Shown: one piece after another, positions 13,072 to 26,100 of the stretch | Layout of the letters: each line of letters begins with the position of its first letter | Numbering within the stretch: the stretch's first letter is position 1 | Assembly: GCA_963678705.1 (NCBI GenBank) | Contig: OY783213.1 | Coordinates: forward strand, 15,318,451-15,382,450 | DNA from: Panorpa germanica | Lineage: Eukaryota; Arthropoda; Insecta; Mecoptera; Panorpidae | Reading direction: 5' to 3' | DNA length: 64,000 bases | Made by a program: the position numbers and the translations under genes | Notes under the pieces: generated by a model | Databases searched by the model: none | What the model was told of the DNA's origin: nothing | Seen by the model: the letters and a program-made list of their open reading frames with translations, nothing else

Positions 13072-13085
13072 TTTATTGGAATAAA
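13072..13085. terminator. Back-to-back poly(A) signals of RpL18 (+) and folliculin (-)
   Basis: On the plus strand AATAAA at 13080-13085 lies 87 bases after the RpL18 stop. On the minus strand AATAAA at 13077-13072 lies 66 bases after the folliculin stop. Cleavage 10-30 bases beyond each signal would make the two 3' UTRs overlap. Confidence 0.65.
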
Positions 13086-13142
13086 AGACCTTCTTAAACA
13101 AAATAAACTTATGTATTTTTTAACTATACTAATTACATGTTT

Positions 13143-15076
13143 TTATATTTTATTTGACCTATCCATCCAATATTCAATAATAGAATTATCTTGAGGTTGA
13201 ACTCCTAGAATTTGTCTTAACGGTCCAAGGTCATTCAGAGGGCTATTTTTTGCTCTTTTTAAAGCCATAACAATACTGCAACAAATCAGTTATTTAATAC
13301 CGTAATACAATTCAAAAGTAAATAAATTTTATATTTATACTTTTGCCATTCTTCAATCAAAGCTTTTATATGTTTTTCTAACGTTGGTTCAGCCAAACGG
13401 GTATCTCCAATAGCTTTCAATATTTTTATAAATAAAGTAGGAGCTGAAAAAAAGTCAAGATTACATTAGTGTTACTAGAAAATATTAAACGTAGATTTTT
13501 ATAATATTCTTTGTTGACTGCAGATACAAAATTTATAATAACATTACTTGCAATAATTAATTCAGTTGTTTCTAATAGTTTTTATTAAATTTGTACACTA
13601 ATGGGGCCCGTAAAAGATCAGTTGTAAACCTTGTCAATTTATCGTGTTGAAGCGAAAAGACTTACTTTTGTCTGGTAGCAATCCTAACCATCGAACAATA
13701 TATCGGTTTTCAACGATATCAACTCTAAAAATAGCACTGCACGGCTGAGGTACAGCTACATGTGTTCCAAGAACTAAAAGGCGAGCTTCACTTGGGGAAA
13801 GGTAATCTCCATTGCTAAAGTGAGGTTTACAAGGTGCAGATCCAGGAAATAAACAGCATAATGATGAAATAAGCTTAGATGCTTTACTTTCTGGGCCTCT
13901 TGCGATAACCTTCATAAAATTAAATGAAATGATGTAAAAAAACAACTTTTGTTAATAACTGAAGTTAATATTTTATATTTACCTGTATTCCACTTAAAAC
14001 GCAATAACATATTCCTGCAAATGAATCATTGCCTATTAATTCCTTTAATTCTCGCAACGAATAGCATTGATCCTTAACTGGTTGTTCATACGTATTATCC
14101 GGTATGAATAAATCAATCTGCTGGTCCATTTGAATTAAGGTAAAACCTTCTTCAGTATCCTTACCAATGAATGGGGGCATGTGCAAACTACCTAAGTTTA
14201 TATATATATTAAATACATATATTTATATATTATTAAATAGCTAAATCATTATTTATAACCTTGAGCAATTCTTTCAGTTAAGCATTGCCCTCCAGAACTA
14301 AGTAACCATGTAAAATGCGAATGCAAATGTGCGAAGATGTGAGGTTGACCAGTTAGTTCCTTTAAAGATCTAGCAGGTCCTATAGCTGAATGTTCTACAG
14401 TTTGTCTGAGAGCCCGTTGAGAACACTTAGACTGATCTTCAGTGTTCACAGATGTAGCATATGACTGGAGTTCTGCAGATATTTCCTAATATATCAAGGA
14501 TATTAAAGAAAATGTCGTGTATATAAATCGTGGATTAGAAAACGGTATACCTTTAAGTGCTCTGATAGAAATGAAGTTACATTGAGTAAAAACATCTTAT
14601 CTTTCATTAAAATAATAATAGAAAACCACCTATAAAAACCTCTGGCTTGTGAATCTCGTATTTGAAAAGTATGGCTCAATACATGGCCCCTAATTGTGTC
14701 TCCAAAATATACAATTCCTCCATCTTTACAAGGACTGACCTGTATAACAAATAGATTGAAAATAAATTGCTTGTATGGCATTGTTTCAATTACATTGCTT
14801 ACGTACATCGCAACTTAAACTTCGAATACAAGCCTGCTTCAGAAGAATCATTACATCTTTTAGAACAGGTTTTTGTGTACTAAGATAGCTTATTCCCCCA
14901 TCTTTATCTTTTGATAATATACCAACATCATGTCCTATTGATATACATGATCCACATGTTGTATCAGAATCTATAACTTCTCTCGGAATTTTAGTTTCCC
15001 TTAAACTTTGCGTACAAAATACAACACAAGGGCCATGTGTTTCACAAAAGTGGCAAAGTGCAATAACAGCGTTCAT
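13143..15076 (-). CDS. FLCN: Folliculin (FLCN/BHD orthologue)
   Basis: Folliculin, with folliculin-interacting protein, is a GTPase-activating protein for RagC/D at the lysosome and links amino-acid supply to TORC1 and TFE-type transcription factors. Seven exons on the minus strand: 15076-14807, 14739-14551, 14485-14260, 14191-13983, 13909-13666, 13443-13341, 13275-13143. All junctions are GT-AG and the frame is kept throughout, giving about 457 residues (vertebrate FLCN has 579). The N-terminus MNAVIALCHFCETHGP is the family hallmark. It is followed by ACIRSLSCDV, YFGDTIRGHVLSHTFQIRDS and ARGFYRWFSIIILMKD, all characteristic of the folliculin longin domain. The later exons form the DENN-like half. 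The acidic linker of vertebrate FLCN is much shorter here. An in-frame ATG eight codons upstream (15100) could also be used; the start given matches the family. It sits tandem with RMC1, 375 bp apart. Confidence 0.95.
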
Positions 15077-15450
15077 TATTTCAAATGTTGATCTTTCCAA
15101 TAAAATAAAAATATATTACAATAAATTTAAGCATTCCAATAAAGGATAACGCATTTAGTCAAAATTATACTAGTTGATAAGTAATCTTTTTAAGAAATGT
15201 CACTAATGATAATAAATAAAGCAACAGAATTACTTGTCAAAGTGTCACTTTTATAGGTTATGTTTAAACGCAACAAATATTTTCATTTAATTTGAACAAC
15301 TTTGAATAGATGCCTGTTGCATGACTAATATTTAATATTATGTAATAAGTAGATCATAAATGAAAACATGGATTACATATTTTATATTTACAATGTGACA
15401 GTTTATTAATAAAATATTTACTTAGATACAATTACTCTTATATTTATTAT
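15077..15450. promoter_or_regulatory. Short spacer holding RMC1 poly(A) signal and folliculin promoter
   Basis: The minus-strand AATAAA at 15448-15443 lies just after the RMC1 stop codon. The remaining roughly 350 bases up to the folliculin ATG must contain its promoter and leader. No further gene is seen. Confidence 0.5.
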
Positions 15451-18199
15451 TTATGTTACATGTTGTTCATTTGAAAATATCTTATTATAATATGTAACGT
15501 AACTGCTGCAATGCTCACCTGAAACATAATTATATTTAGTTACTACGTTTAGTTAACCGTATGAAATTATTATCTCTGTTTGAAATATGAAATTAGTAGC
15601 ACTTGAATATTTAAACTATGCTCAAACAACATGATATACGTTATTATATCAAACCTTGTGAAAACATTGTTGTTCCCCTTAATCTGAGATTTCTTTGTTC
15701 AAAAAAATTATATACTATGTGAAACAGTGTATTATCGCCAGAGTTTTGGGCTGCATCCAAAAACTTTCTGGCCGGAACTGAGTCATCTCCTTGTAAAGAT
15801 CTGGCTAATCGTAAAGCCTGTAATACCTGTCCTTGACTTAACAGAACTTCCAGAGTTTCCTAAAAGGCATAAATGTATATCAAATACAATTTACTTATTT
15901 TATTTTTTTAAATATCTATTTTACCTCATGAGCATTTAGTCTCGCCAACATATCTTGAGCAAGTTGGGTTGCAGCTGGATGTAGATTGGATAACGACAAC
16001 AGCAGACATGCTAAAGGCTTCGAATCGGCAACAGCGCTATATTGTAAAAGCTGTTGCAAAGTACCAAACTGTTTTCTTCGTACTAGCGTTGTCACTAGTA
16101 ACTCTGTGAGAGCATGACCTGCTGGTATGGAATGCTCGTTAAGAGATCTAAGATAGCAAACTAACACCCATCCCGTATGATGAACTTCTCGTAATCCAGC
16201 CAGAACGTGACTGTACATATCCAACTGATCAATTAAAACTCTAGGAGGCGATGCACGTGGCAGAGGTTTTAGTGATGCAACAGTTGCTATTTGATTCTGT
16301 AGTTCTGACTCCATCCAATTTCTAAAATTACTTTATTAGAATGTTGTACTATAAAATAATCTAAAACTGTAACATCACTTACTTGTAGACAACATTAAGT
16401 TTTTCAAATACGTCTGTAAGAACTGGTAGCATAGTTCCTGCATCTTTTGAATTTAATAATTCACGTAGTACGTTGATTAGGACAGGTTTACCTTCTGTAC
16501 GCTGTAGAAGAAGTTCAACAAGGCGAGCGCGATCGGCTACAAGTTCGCATAATGGAGTTAACTTTAAACGAACGTACCATAAGCACCCTAATCTCGCATC
16601 TATTACTATGTTTGGTTGAAAAACCACCCAGTTTGGAGAGTCTAGTATATGTTAAGTTTGTATAGATTTATTACAGAATTCATTTCGAACTATTAAAATG
16701 GTCTTCTTCTTTTAAATTAGAAAGATACTTGTTAAGAAGACAGAGTTAAAAAAGACGCCATTTTTATATTCTAGTAGTTCTAATATTTAAAACACAATCG
16801 AAATGTTTTTAAAATCTGTCTATAAAGGATACAAAGATCGCATTCTATAGTTGGAGAATCCAGACTGTTATGTGTTAGAACGCACGGTTTTAAAGGCCGA
16901 GCAGGAGCCACTGGAGCATGATGAGTTATAGCATTTTCCACTTCTCCCGACAGTGCGATATCGAACAATAGCGAAGTACGAGAGGCCTACAAATAAAAAT
17001 AAGATTAAAAAATGCCTTGACCATATTAAACATATTTAGAAATTACCTGATGATGTACAATGACAAGATCGTCGACAACATTTACTGCGAATCTTCCAGC
17101 TAATCCTAATCGAAGTACGTGAGCTTTACGAGGTACTTGTACTCCAGGTCCTAGGAGATATACATGAACTTCAGCAGTTCGGCCAACTAAATGACGAAGT
17201 ATAAGAATTGCCGCTGAACCATATAATTCAGCAAGTGTAACATCTCGTTCAGCAACATTCCGTCCCGATTCCACTACAAATCATTGAAATAATTAAAACA
17301 AGAAGATATGTCGATTTTTAAACAACATTAATGATTTCGAATGAGTTTAATACTTTCTAATTTTGGAAGTTTTGTAATGGATCCTGCTTTGAGTAATACA
17401 GGTTGTAATACGGCCCCATTTCCACTTGCAAGTAGGCCAAGATTTCTTTGGGGACACCAAGCGAACCATTGAACATTCAATGATTGATTCTTTAAAGACT
17501 TTAACTGTCTACGTTCTTTAATTAAAAATTAAAATTATAAATACAAAATATGACATTAAATTGAAAATAAAACAAAAATTACTTTTATTAAAAGTTACCT
17601 GGTAAAACTTGAAACAATTCTATACCATGGTCAGTTATAAGAGCTACCTCATTATTGCAGGTCCAAATAAAACCTAAAATAACTGAGCTTTTGCCCCTGC
17701 AACACTGAGAATATTCAGCAGGATTGGGACTCCTATTTGTAAAGTTTATAAATTCAACAGACGTTGTCGATCTTTGCACAGCAAGTACTTTCTGATCAGG
17801 TGAAAATTTAATAGATATCACAGACCCTATGTTTAAAAATTAACGACAAACATTTTAAAATAACTACTGAGAGTATTAGTTATTATTTGTAATTAAGACT
17901 AGCCTTTATCTTCCATACGAAAGCTGGTACTAGTTTCTTCATCTGGTCCTTTGACCATAACCCCAGTGACACCTCCAGAGCGCACAGCAAAGACCTTAAA
18001 TAAATTTAAAAATTATTTGGTATATTTTAAAATGTAGTTTAACAAATACGTAGTAATAAAAATAGAAATAAAATACCTGCTTGTTAGAATCATCAAAAAA
18101 TACATTTGTAAGTTGACTGACAGCTTCGAACCTTACAGGATTATTTGATAATTCTAAATAATACTCATCTTTATGATCTAAAAAATTATTTTCGTCCAT
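15451..18199 (-). CDS. RMC1: Regulator of Mon1-Ccz1 (RMC1/C18orf8; Drosophila bulli)
   Basis: RMC1 is the metazoan third subunit of the Mon1-Ccz1 Rab7 exchange factor and acts in late endosome/lysosome maturation and autophagy. Ten exons (minus strand): 18199-18077, 17994-17904, 17826-17599, 17515-17354, 17273-17047, 16986-16833, 16641-16383, 16321-15925, 15859-15655, 15518-15451. They join in frame to about 637 residues, against 657 in human. Diagnostic stretches are NKQVFAVRSGGVTGVMVKGP, LAVNVVDD-like FAVNVVDDLVIVHHQ, VVFQPNIVIDA, SDSKPLACLLLSLSNLHP and NFFEQRNLRLRG. The N-terminal half is a beta-propeller-like region and the C-terminal half is helical (Mic1 domain). The junction after exon 2 uses a GC donor (17903-17902), the only choice that keeps frame and the conserved DKG-V-IKF sequence. 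The start MDENNFLDHKDEYYLEL was chosen because the family begins just before YYLEL; an ATG at 18220 is also in frame. Confidence 0.94.
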
Positions 18200-18651
18200 T
18201 GCTTCAAAGTAAAATTGCAAATGTCAAATTAAGCGAACATGAAGAAATGTCAAAACACTGCCGTTATAGGGAAGGGGTATTAGCTGGAAATTTGGCTGAG
18301 GTATAAATATCAATCAACAAAAATATATTTTTTTATCTTTATAATTATTTGCAGAAACGTACACCTAAATAAGTTAATATAAATTTGATTACGATCATAA
18401 CCCGTTTGCATTAAAAAGTTTACTTTCAATGATAAATAATTTTATATAACGCACGATACCTATATTGGTATTGATGATATGCGCCAATCTCTTCACACTA
18501 TTGTCATCACTTAAGTTTTGTGTTTTTGTTGCAAAATAAAATACTCAATTTTGACATATTTGCACCATTCTAAAACTAACATATTATTACAACAAGATAT
18601 TTATCTATTTATTACATATCATTCTTTGTGTAAATTAGTTCAAGCATAGCA
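18200..18651. promoter_or_regulatory. Divergent promoter region between RMC1 and iPLA2 copy A
   Basis: These 452 bases separate the RMC1 start (minus) from the distal iPLA2 start (plus), so the two genes are transcribed away from each other from a shared region. No specific factor site can be supported. Confidence 0.4.
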
Positions 18652-21600
18652 ATGCATAACAATGTGTTCAATGGTGAGATAGCATACATAAATATATATT
18701 TATTTGTATGACATTTGGTTATCTTCTCTTTATAGTATTAAATAGAAAAACAACAGTTTTAACAAAAATTCTAAATTTATAATAGGATTCAAATCATTTT
18801 CGTACACATTTTATTAGTGATATATTAATAGTTAAATTTATTAAGTACATTCTATAATAATGGGATGGTTTGGAATTGGTGCTTTGGCATCTGGTTTAGT
18901 ACTCCGTGGACTCCTGGGTGGTGAAACTCCTCCAACAAAAATATTAGAAGTGAAGCCAGAAAACTACACTAATCGAAACATACATTGTCGTGAAGATGCA
19001 ATTGTTTTATATGCTCCGGCCAAGGCTGATCGCAGAGCATCCAAGTGCTTCGACATTGTTTTACATCGACCATGTTCCGAAACATTACACCAATCGTACA
19101 GGTAGGATCAAGTAAATGATAGAAGTACTACAAGATATGATATTCAAACTTAAAAAAAGAAATATAACGGCAGCAGTGGCTTTAAATTAATTGTTAAACA
19201 GCGTTCAAACCAATGAACGCTTTTGTATTTAACGATACATATAGTTGATATATCTCTATTAAAATCTTATCTATTTTGCATACTATTTATTAATTTTAAA
19301 ACCTAAAAAGTTTGTTATTTTATAGTTAGAGTAAACAAGGCTCAACTGATTTTAACATTTTTTCTTACTCTTTCAGCATATATCGAACAGAAAGACAAGA
19401 TGAGGCTGAAGCACGATTCTTATGTTTAAAAGACAAGCTACCAATGTTTATTGATGTGTCCAAAGAGGTAATTACTTAAAAATGATTTCAAAGATCATAA
19501 AGTGTAGAAACTGTGTTTGTAAACATTTATTTATATCCCCATTGTATATCATTATATATTTCAAATAACAGGATTCACTTATAGATGTGCCACCTTGGAG
19601 GTATTCAAAAAATTTGTGATGCTCTTAACGAGCATCCTTCTTGGACAGTAGCGCATTTGGCAGCATTCTTTGCGTGTCACAATACATTTGGAAATCATCT
19701 AGTTAATTCCCATTTAAATACATCAGATGGAACTGGAATGTCACCTCTGCAGGTACTATATATATGTTTTATACAATATTATGTAATGTTACTTATTAAA
19801 CATATATTAGTAAAAGGTTTTTAATGTCATTGTAACAAAATTAAGTTATTTTTCTGTACATATAACAAAACGTAACGTAAGGTATATATTTTAATCAAAG
19901 TATTTATGGAAAAATTTGAATTTAGGTTGCAATTACGACAAATAATTTGAAGACCGTGCAAATTCTGGTGGCAGCTCAAAGTTCTTTAGAACACCTAGAT
20001 AACAATGCAAACTCCGTTTTCCACTACGCAGCTAGTACAAATAAAGATATTATTATGGTATGCAAAGCGTAATAAAGTTCAATTGAAGATTCTGTAAAGA
20101 TGGAAGATAACGCTAATTAGAAATATTTTGTCAATGTAGGCTTTGAGTCAAGGTTCGCCTCGATGTCTTAATTCTCGAAATGGTAATGGCCATACACCAC
20201 TTCATATGGCATGTCTCGCCGATAAGCCGGACTGCGTAAAAGCACTTTTACTTGCTGGTGCTGATGTTAACATTGCTGCATCTAAAGCAAATGTTTTAGT
20301 AGAAAATGTTGCATCCCCAGGTAAGTAATATATTTTCTGCAAAGAATAATAATATACGAAATAATATTATTTAAAATATTACTTTTGATCTTTAGGCTAC
20401 GTAGTGGACTTTCTACAAGATAATGCAAATAAATTGTATGCTCAAGATATGAAATTTGGAGGAACTCCGCTACATTGGTGTTGCTCACGAGAAGTTATTG
20501 AGACTTTAGTAGGAATGGGTTGTGACATTGATGCTCTTAATTTTGATGGACGTACCGCATTACATGTCATGGTTCTTAGAAATCGATTAGAGTGTGTTGT
20601 AGCTTTGCTTTCAAGAGAAGGAAACACTGATATTGGTGATTATCAGGGCAATACGCCGCTTCATCTTGCCTGTAGAGAGGGATACTTACCAATCGTTCAG
20701 TGCCTCATAGTGTTTGGCGCAGATTTGAATTTCAAAAATAATGTTGGAGCCACACCAAGACATTTACTTCAAACATCAGGAAGTAGTACTGACAAAATTC
20801 TATATATTTTACATTCTGTTGGAGCTGAAAGATGTAGTTCTGATATGGATGGCTGTTCTGAGTCGTGTAAATTTGGTGGGTCATACAATGGTGTAGCACC
20901 TCCTACACCAGCATCTATGGAAAACAGGGATATACTTAATCAAATGTTAACAGTGGCGGGCATGGGAGAAGCAGCAATTAAAAATAACTTAGGAAAAACA
21001 GAATTTATAGGAGGAAGGGTCTTATGTCTGGATGGAGGTGGAATTCGTGGATTGGTGTTAGTGCAATTGCTTCTAGAACTTGAGAAAGTTATAAAAAAAC
21101 CAGTAATCCATTGTTTCGATTGGGTTGCTGGAACAAGTACAGGGGGAATTTTAGCGTTAGGACTTGCTTCTGGGAAATCTATGAAGCAATCTTTATGCTT
21201 GTATTTTAGAATGAAAGAGTTTGCTTTTGTTGGTGGTCGCCCTTATCCTAGTGAAGCGTTGGAAAATATTTTGAAAGAATCTTTAGGTAAATTACAATTT
21301 ATTATTTATAATAAACCTTTTGTTGAGTATGTTTTAGCTATGAGTTTGTACTTCTTTTAGGCACGAATACTGTTATGGCTGATATAACACATCCGAAAGT
21401 GATGATAACAGGAGTTTTAGCCGACAGGAAGCCCGTAGATTTACACTTATTTAGAAATTATACGTCTCCTGCAGAAATCATGGGCGTTGTCTCAACTTCG
21501 TCTTTTGAGCCAGCTCCACCTCCAAGAGAGCAATTAATTTGGCAAGCAGCTAGAGCTACTGGAGCAGCACCTTCTTATTTTAGGTAAAACTATAATTTGA

Positions 21601-22202
21601 TTTTAAATATTAAAGTTTCTATTTGAAGGAACATCTATTTATATATTCAATATGCTTCAAATAAGTGATACTTTGATAAACTTAACATCTTAAAATAACA
21701 TCTTATAATATTTTATTTTAGATCATTCGGTCGATTCTTGGACGGCGGGTTGATTGCCAATAATCCAACTTTAGATGCTCTTACAGAAATTCATGAATAT
21801 AACTTAGCTTTGCAAACTATAGGCCGTGGTGATGAAGCTAAACCTGTTACACTAGTTATATCATTGGGAACAGGACTAGTGCCTGTAAAAGATTTGAAAG
21901 GCTTAGATGTCTTCCGACCTGAAAGCTTGTGGGATACAGCTCGACTCGCTATAGGAATATCTGCACTAGGAACCTTACTTGTAGATCAAGCAACTGCGAG
22001 TGATGGTAGAGTTGTAGACCGAGCTAGAGCTTGGTGTTCTATGATAGGAGTTCCGTATTATAGATTCTCACCACAAATGTCTGAAGAAGTTGTCATGGAT
22101 GAGAGAAATGATGAAAAACTTGTCAACATGCTGTGGGAATCGAAGGCATATATGCATAGGCATTTATCTACACTACTTGAAATAGCAACATTATTAAACT
22201 AG
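18652..22202 (+). CDS. iPLA2-VIA: Calcium-independent phospholipase A2, iPLA2-VIA/PLA2G6 type, copy A
   Basis: This enzyme hydrolyses the sn-2 acyl chain of phospholipids and works in membrane remodelling and mitochondrial upkeep. Proximal-start form, eight exons: 18860-19101, 19377-19467, 19585-19752, 19926-20057, 20140-20320, 20396-21286, 21361-21583, 21722-22202. This totals 802 residues (human PLA2G6: 806). Ankyrin repeats span roughly residues 200-400 ([33 protein letters not shown]). The patatin domain follows with CLDGGGIRG (oxyanion loop, residues 484-490), GTSTGG with the nucleophile Ser519, the same number as the human active serine, and [11 protein letters not shown] with catalytic Asp650. 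All junctions are GT-AG. A second possible first exon (18652-18673, MHNNVFN) ends AATG before gtgaga and would splice to an acceptor inside exon 1 (TACTCC at 18900), giving a different N-terminus in the same frame. Copy B lies 1 kb downstream in the same orientation. Confidence 0.96.
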
Positions 22203-23159
22203 TTTGTAAAAGATAATAGTATTGACCAAATCAATGATATTATAATTTAATTTTGTGATGTAAATAGGTAGCATGTAAACGGTCCAATTTTTTATAATTT
22301 GTGAAATTATTTATATTTCCAGGTTTTGATAAATTTCCAATTATTTGTATTATAATAGACATAATTTATTTAAGTATGGCATATATATTAAACCATTAAT
22401 TTATTATAATATAGTGTTTTCAATTCCGTCTATCTATCGATATATCTATCGTCTTCTATCGATTTGTGTGAGATTGTACAGCAGTTTTTAAAAGGTATAT
22501 TTCAATAATTCATAAGGTTGTATACATATATTGATTTGTTTATCAATAATCGAGTGAACACATTTATGTAAAAATTAAGAATATTTTCGTTAAAACGTGT
22601 CTGCTGCTAATATGTGGCGTTACTGTTTGCATGGAATTTATAACTGAAGGATTAGCTATATGTGTTAACAAATGATAACAAACTGATCGATTAAACGATA
22701 ACTTAATTTTAAACATAAAATTGTCTAGTTAAAATAGGTGATCAAAACTATGTCCTCTTATTGATAAGTTTCGTGGAACAATTTATAAAATCATCATAAT
22801 TTCTGAGGCTAATTGGTTATATCATTTATGGGCCAAATAATTATCGAACATAAGTTAACATTTTAAAAATATCGACTCCTATAGTTAATTCACAGTTAAT
22901 AATAGGTTTTAATTCAAACATCAATACATTTTAGGTTATGTGTTTTTGTTATATATAATTACATCTTTGGTATATTGGTATGATAGGTCAAGGACAAGGA
23001 TTTTGTCAGCCCATCATATTACTCATGTCTCATGTCTTAAGTCTAAAGATTGTCTGAAAATTATATACATCACAGTTTAAAGTTTAGATTCGTTGTATAT
23101 TTTGTGAGTGTAGTGTTTGCACTTTTTTGTGTGTTAATATTTTTTAAAGTTGTTAAAAT
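22203..23159. other. Spacer between the two iPLA2 genes
   Basis: This holds the 3' UTR of copy A and the promoter/leader of copy B. A short ctatc/gatat-rich stretch is at about 22427-22463. No other gene is seen. Confidence 0.4.
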
Positions 23160-26100
23160 ATGTTTAATGGTGAGCTAGTTGATGAAATAATATTTTCACC
23201 AATATTACCTTTATTTAGATTAAAGATAGTATATATATATAGACTAATATTGTTTATAGTATAGTTTTTGTTGTATGTTGTCACATTTTTTTTAAATTTA
23301 CCATTATATTGTCATTGTCATAGTATCTTGCAATGCAAATATAGTTTTCATACGTCATTTTCGATATACATATGTCATTTTCAACTAATAAATATAGTAC
23401 AATCGATTTGAATAAAGTATACAATTATAAATTCAAGGTAGAATAGTCAGTGGTTCTTCATGTATATAATTTATTGTTTGTATAATATTAGGAATAAATA
23501 TTATTTCTGTTACATCTGATTAATCTGATATATATTTCCTTCCGGTTTTTTAAATTAATTTTCACTTTCGTTATAACGTTCACTTGCGTTACGTTATGGA
23601 ATGTCCGCAGGTGGTAATTCTTATTAAGATTTTTTTGCGAATAAGTATGAGTGAAACATATGATAAGAAGTTCTTGAACAAAACTTATTCATCAGAGTTA
23701 AAACATCAAGGAGAACTAAAACTTGAAACTAACAATTGTATATCACCAAGAACTGCACCGATGGCGGTTCCATTTTGCGCACACCACCGCGATTCTTCTG
23801 CTTATTTAGGCTATATAATAATGATAACAAATGTAGAAAGTAATTAAATTGTTATTGTAACTTTAGGTAGGATCGGTTTTTACACATTTAATAAAAGCAG
23901 TTTATAAAAATTTCAAATTATTGCTTCTGTAATTTGGTTTAGTACTGCGTGAACTTCTTGGAGTGGAAGCTCCGCCAACAAAAATATTGGAAGTCAAAGC
24001 TGAAAGTTACTCAAGTCGTGAAAAACTTGATCATCAAGATAGAATTGTTTTATATGCTCCGGCATCAGAACGCAAAGAAGCAAAATACTACGAGGTGGTC
24101 TTACATAGCTCTTCAGATTCTTCGACTCAATGTTACAGGTAAAGAAGTTTGTTTTTGATTCAGTTTTTTTTTTCACTATTAGAAGGTTTGCAATTTGAGT
24201 TTCAGAATTCTATTATATGTGATATTTGTTAAAAAGCTTAGGAGCTATGAATAAGCTATTCAAAAAAAATATTTTACATTTTGCAAATTGAACGTAAATA
24301 ATAATTATATAAAGTTATTGGTGTTGCCATAAAGTAAGGCGTTTTGCGATTTAGCAAGGAATTGAACATTTGTAACTTTTAATGATGTTTCATACTTATT
24401 TAATAAAAGAGAGTAACAAACTCTTGTATTTATGTAATATATCGAGGAAATGTTTCATGTCACTTCTTTTGACATATTTTAAATAATTAATTAAAGGTTT
24501 TAATCTGCAGCATTGCATTTGCATCGAAAGTCGAACAAATAGTATAGGATTTGAAATATAGATGGTGGTGCCGAAGTAAAAAATTTGATCAACTTAATAT
24601 ATAAAATCATTTGCTTTATATTATTTCCAGTATTTTTCGTACCGAAAAGCAGCCAGATGCCGAAATCCGATATACATATCTTAAAGATAAACTTCCTAAG
24701 TTTATCGATGTATCGAAAGAGGTGATATACCGATATAATTACATTCCAATTTTTAAAATATATACTTTGTTATTCATAAATACAAAGTTGTTCAATTCGA
24801 CAGATGTTTCAACTCAATGGTATCCAAAAAATATGCGATGCACTAAACGAACATCCTTCATGGACCCTGGCACATCTTGCGGCATTCCTGGGATGCTATG
24901 ACTCCTTCAGTAATAGTTTAATTTCGTCTCATTTAAATACGGCAGATGGAATAGGAATGTCACCATTGCAGGTAAATTAACACACGTGATTATGATTAAC
25001 TTCAAATATTCTTGATTTATACAATACAGTGAATTATAGAAATAAGTGTCCGGTTTATAACTTGAATACATGGCAACATAAGTAACTTATAAGTTATTTG
25101 TGTTGCCATTAATTCAGGGGTAAATATTGTTCTTAATATTTATATGTAAAATTTAATATTTTTATTGCGTTAATATTATATAATATCGAATAATGTTTCA
25201 GGTTGCAATTACGACGTGTAATTTGAAAGCCGTACAATCTCTAGTCACAGCTAAAAGTTCATTGGATCATTTAGACAACAATGCTAATTCTATTTTCCAT
25301 TATGCTGCTGGTACAAATAAAGAAATAATTATGGTAATGTCCGTTTTTAGCTATTTATTAAACTTTTTAAACTCTTATTAAACAGTATTTTTACTGCGGC
25401 TAAAGCTACCCAAGATCACAACCTCAAATTCTTGCTATTTTGAATACGGGCTATTTCCGAAGAATCGGTTAAATATAACATCGGAGTTAACAAGAAATTA
25501 ACCGTTTATTAATTAGTTATAAATAACTTGGTATCAGGCTTTAACTGACTGTAACTCACAACACCTGAATGCTAGAAATGGCAATGGACATACGCCGCTG
25601 CACATGGCGTGCTTGGCTGACAAGCCTGATTGTGTCAAAGCGCTGCTGCTCGCAGGAGCTGATGTTAATATCACCGCCTCCAAGGAATATGTCCTGGGTG
25701 AGAGTGTGTCAATATCAGGTAAATGTTCTTTATTCATTTTATTTGAAAATTATGTGGTACAATTTAATTTATTATATTATTTAACTAATATTTTAATGTT
25801 ACATTTTATTATTTAAATACGTTTACATATCAGTAATATTTTATGTGAATTATAATATTTTTTATTTAATATATGGATATATATATTGTATTTTTTATAA
25901 AACATTTAATTTTTATCTCATGCAGCCTCATGTGAAATTGATGAAACTAGTATGTATATATATTTTAATGAATCGATATAAATTAAATGTAATTTATATT
26001 AAAATCGCAAAATAATTAAACGAGAATTAGAAATTGCTTATTTCATATATTCTACACAGTGGTGTAATTATGTTTATGCAAAAGAAGTCGTCACAATTTG

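Noticed and set aside
23584-23847. 87-codon open frame just before iPLA2 copy B, as a possible first exon
   Set aside because: It has no similarity to iPLA2 N-termini and no donor in the right phase, while the 10-nt exon at 23160 matches the distal exon of copy A.
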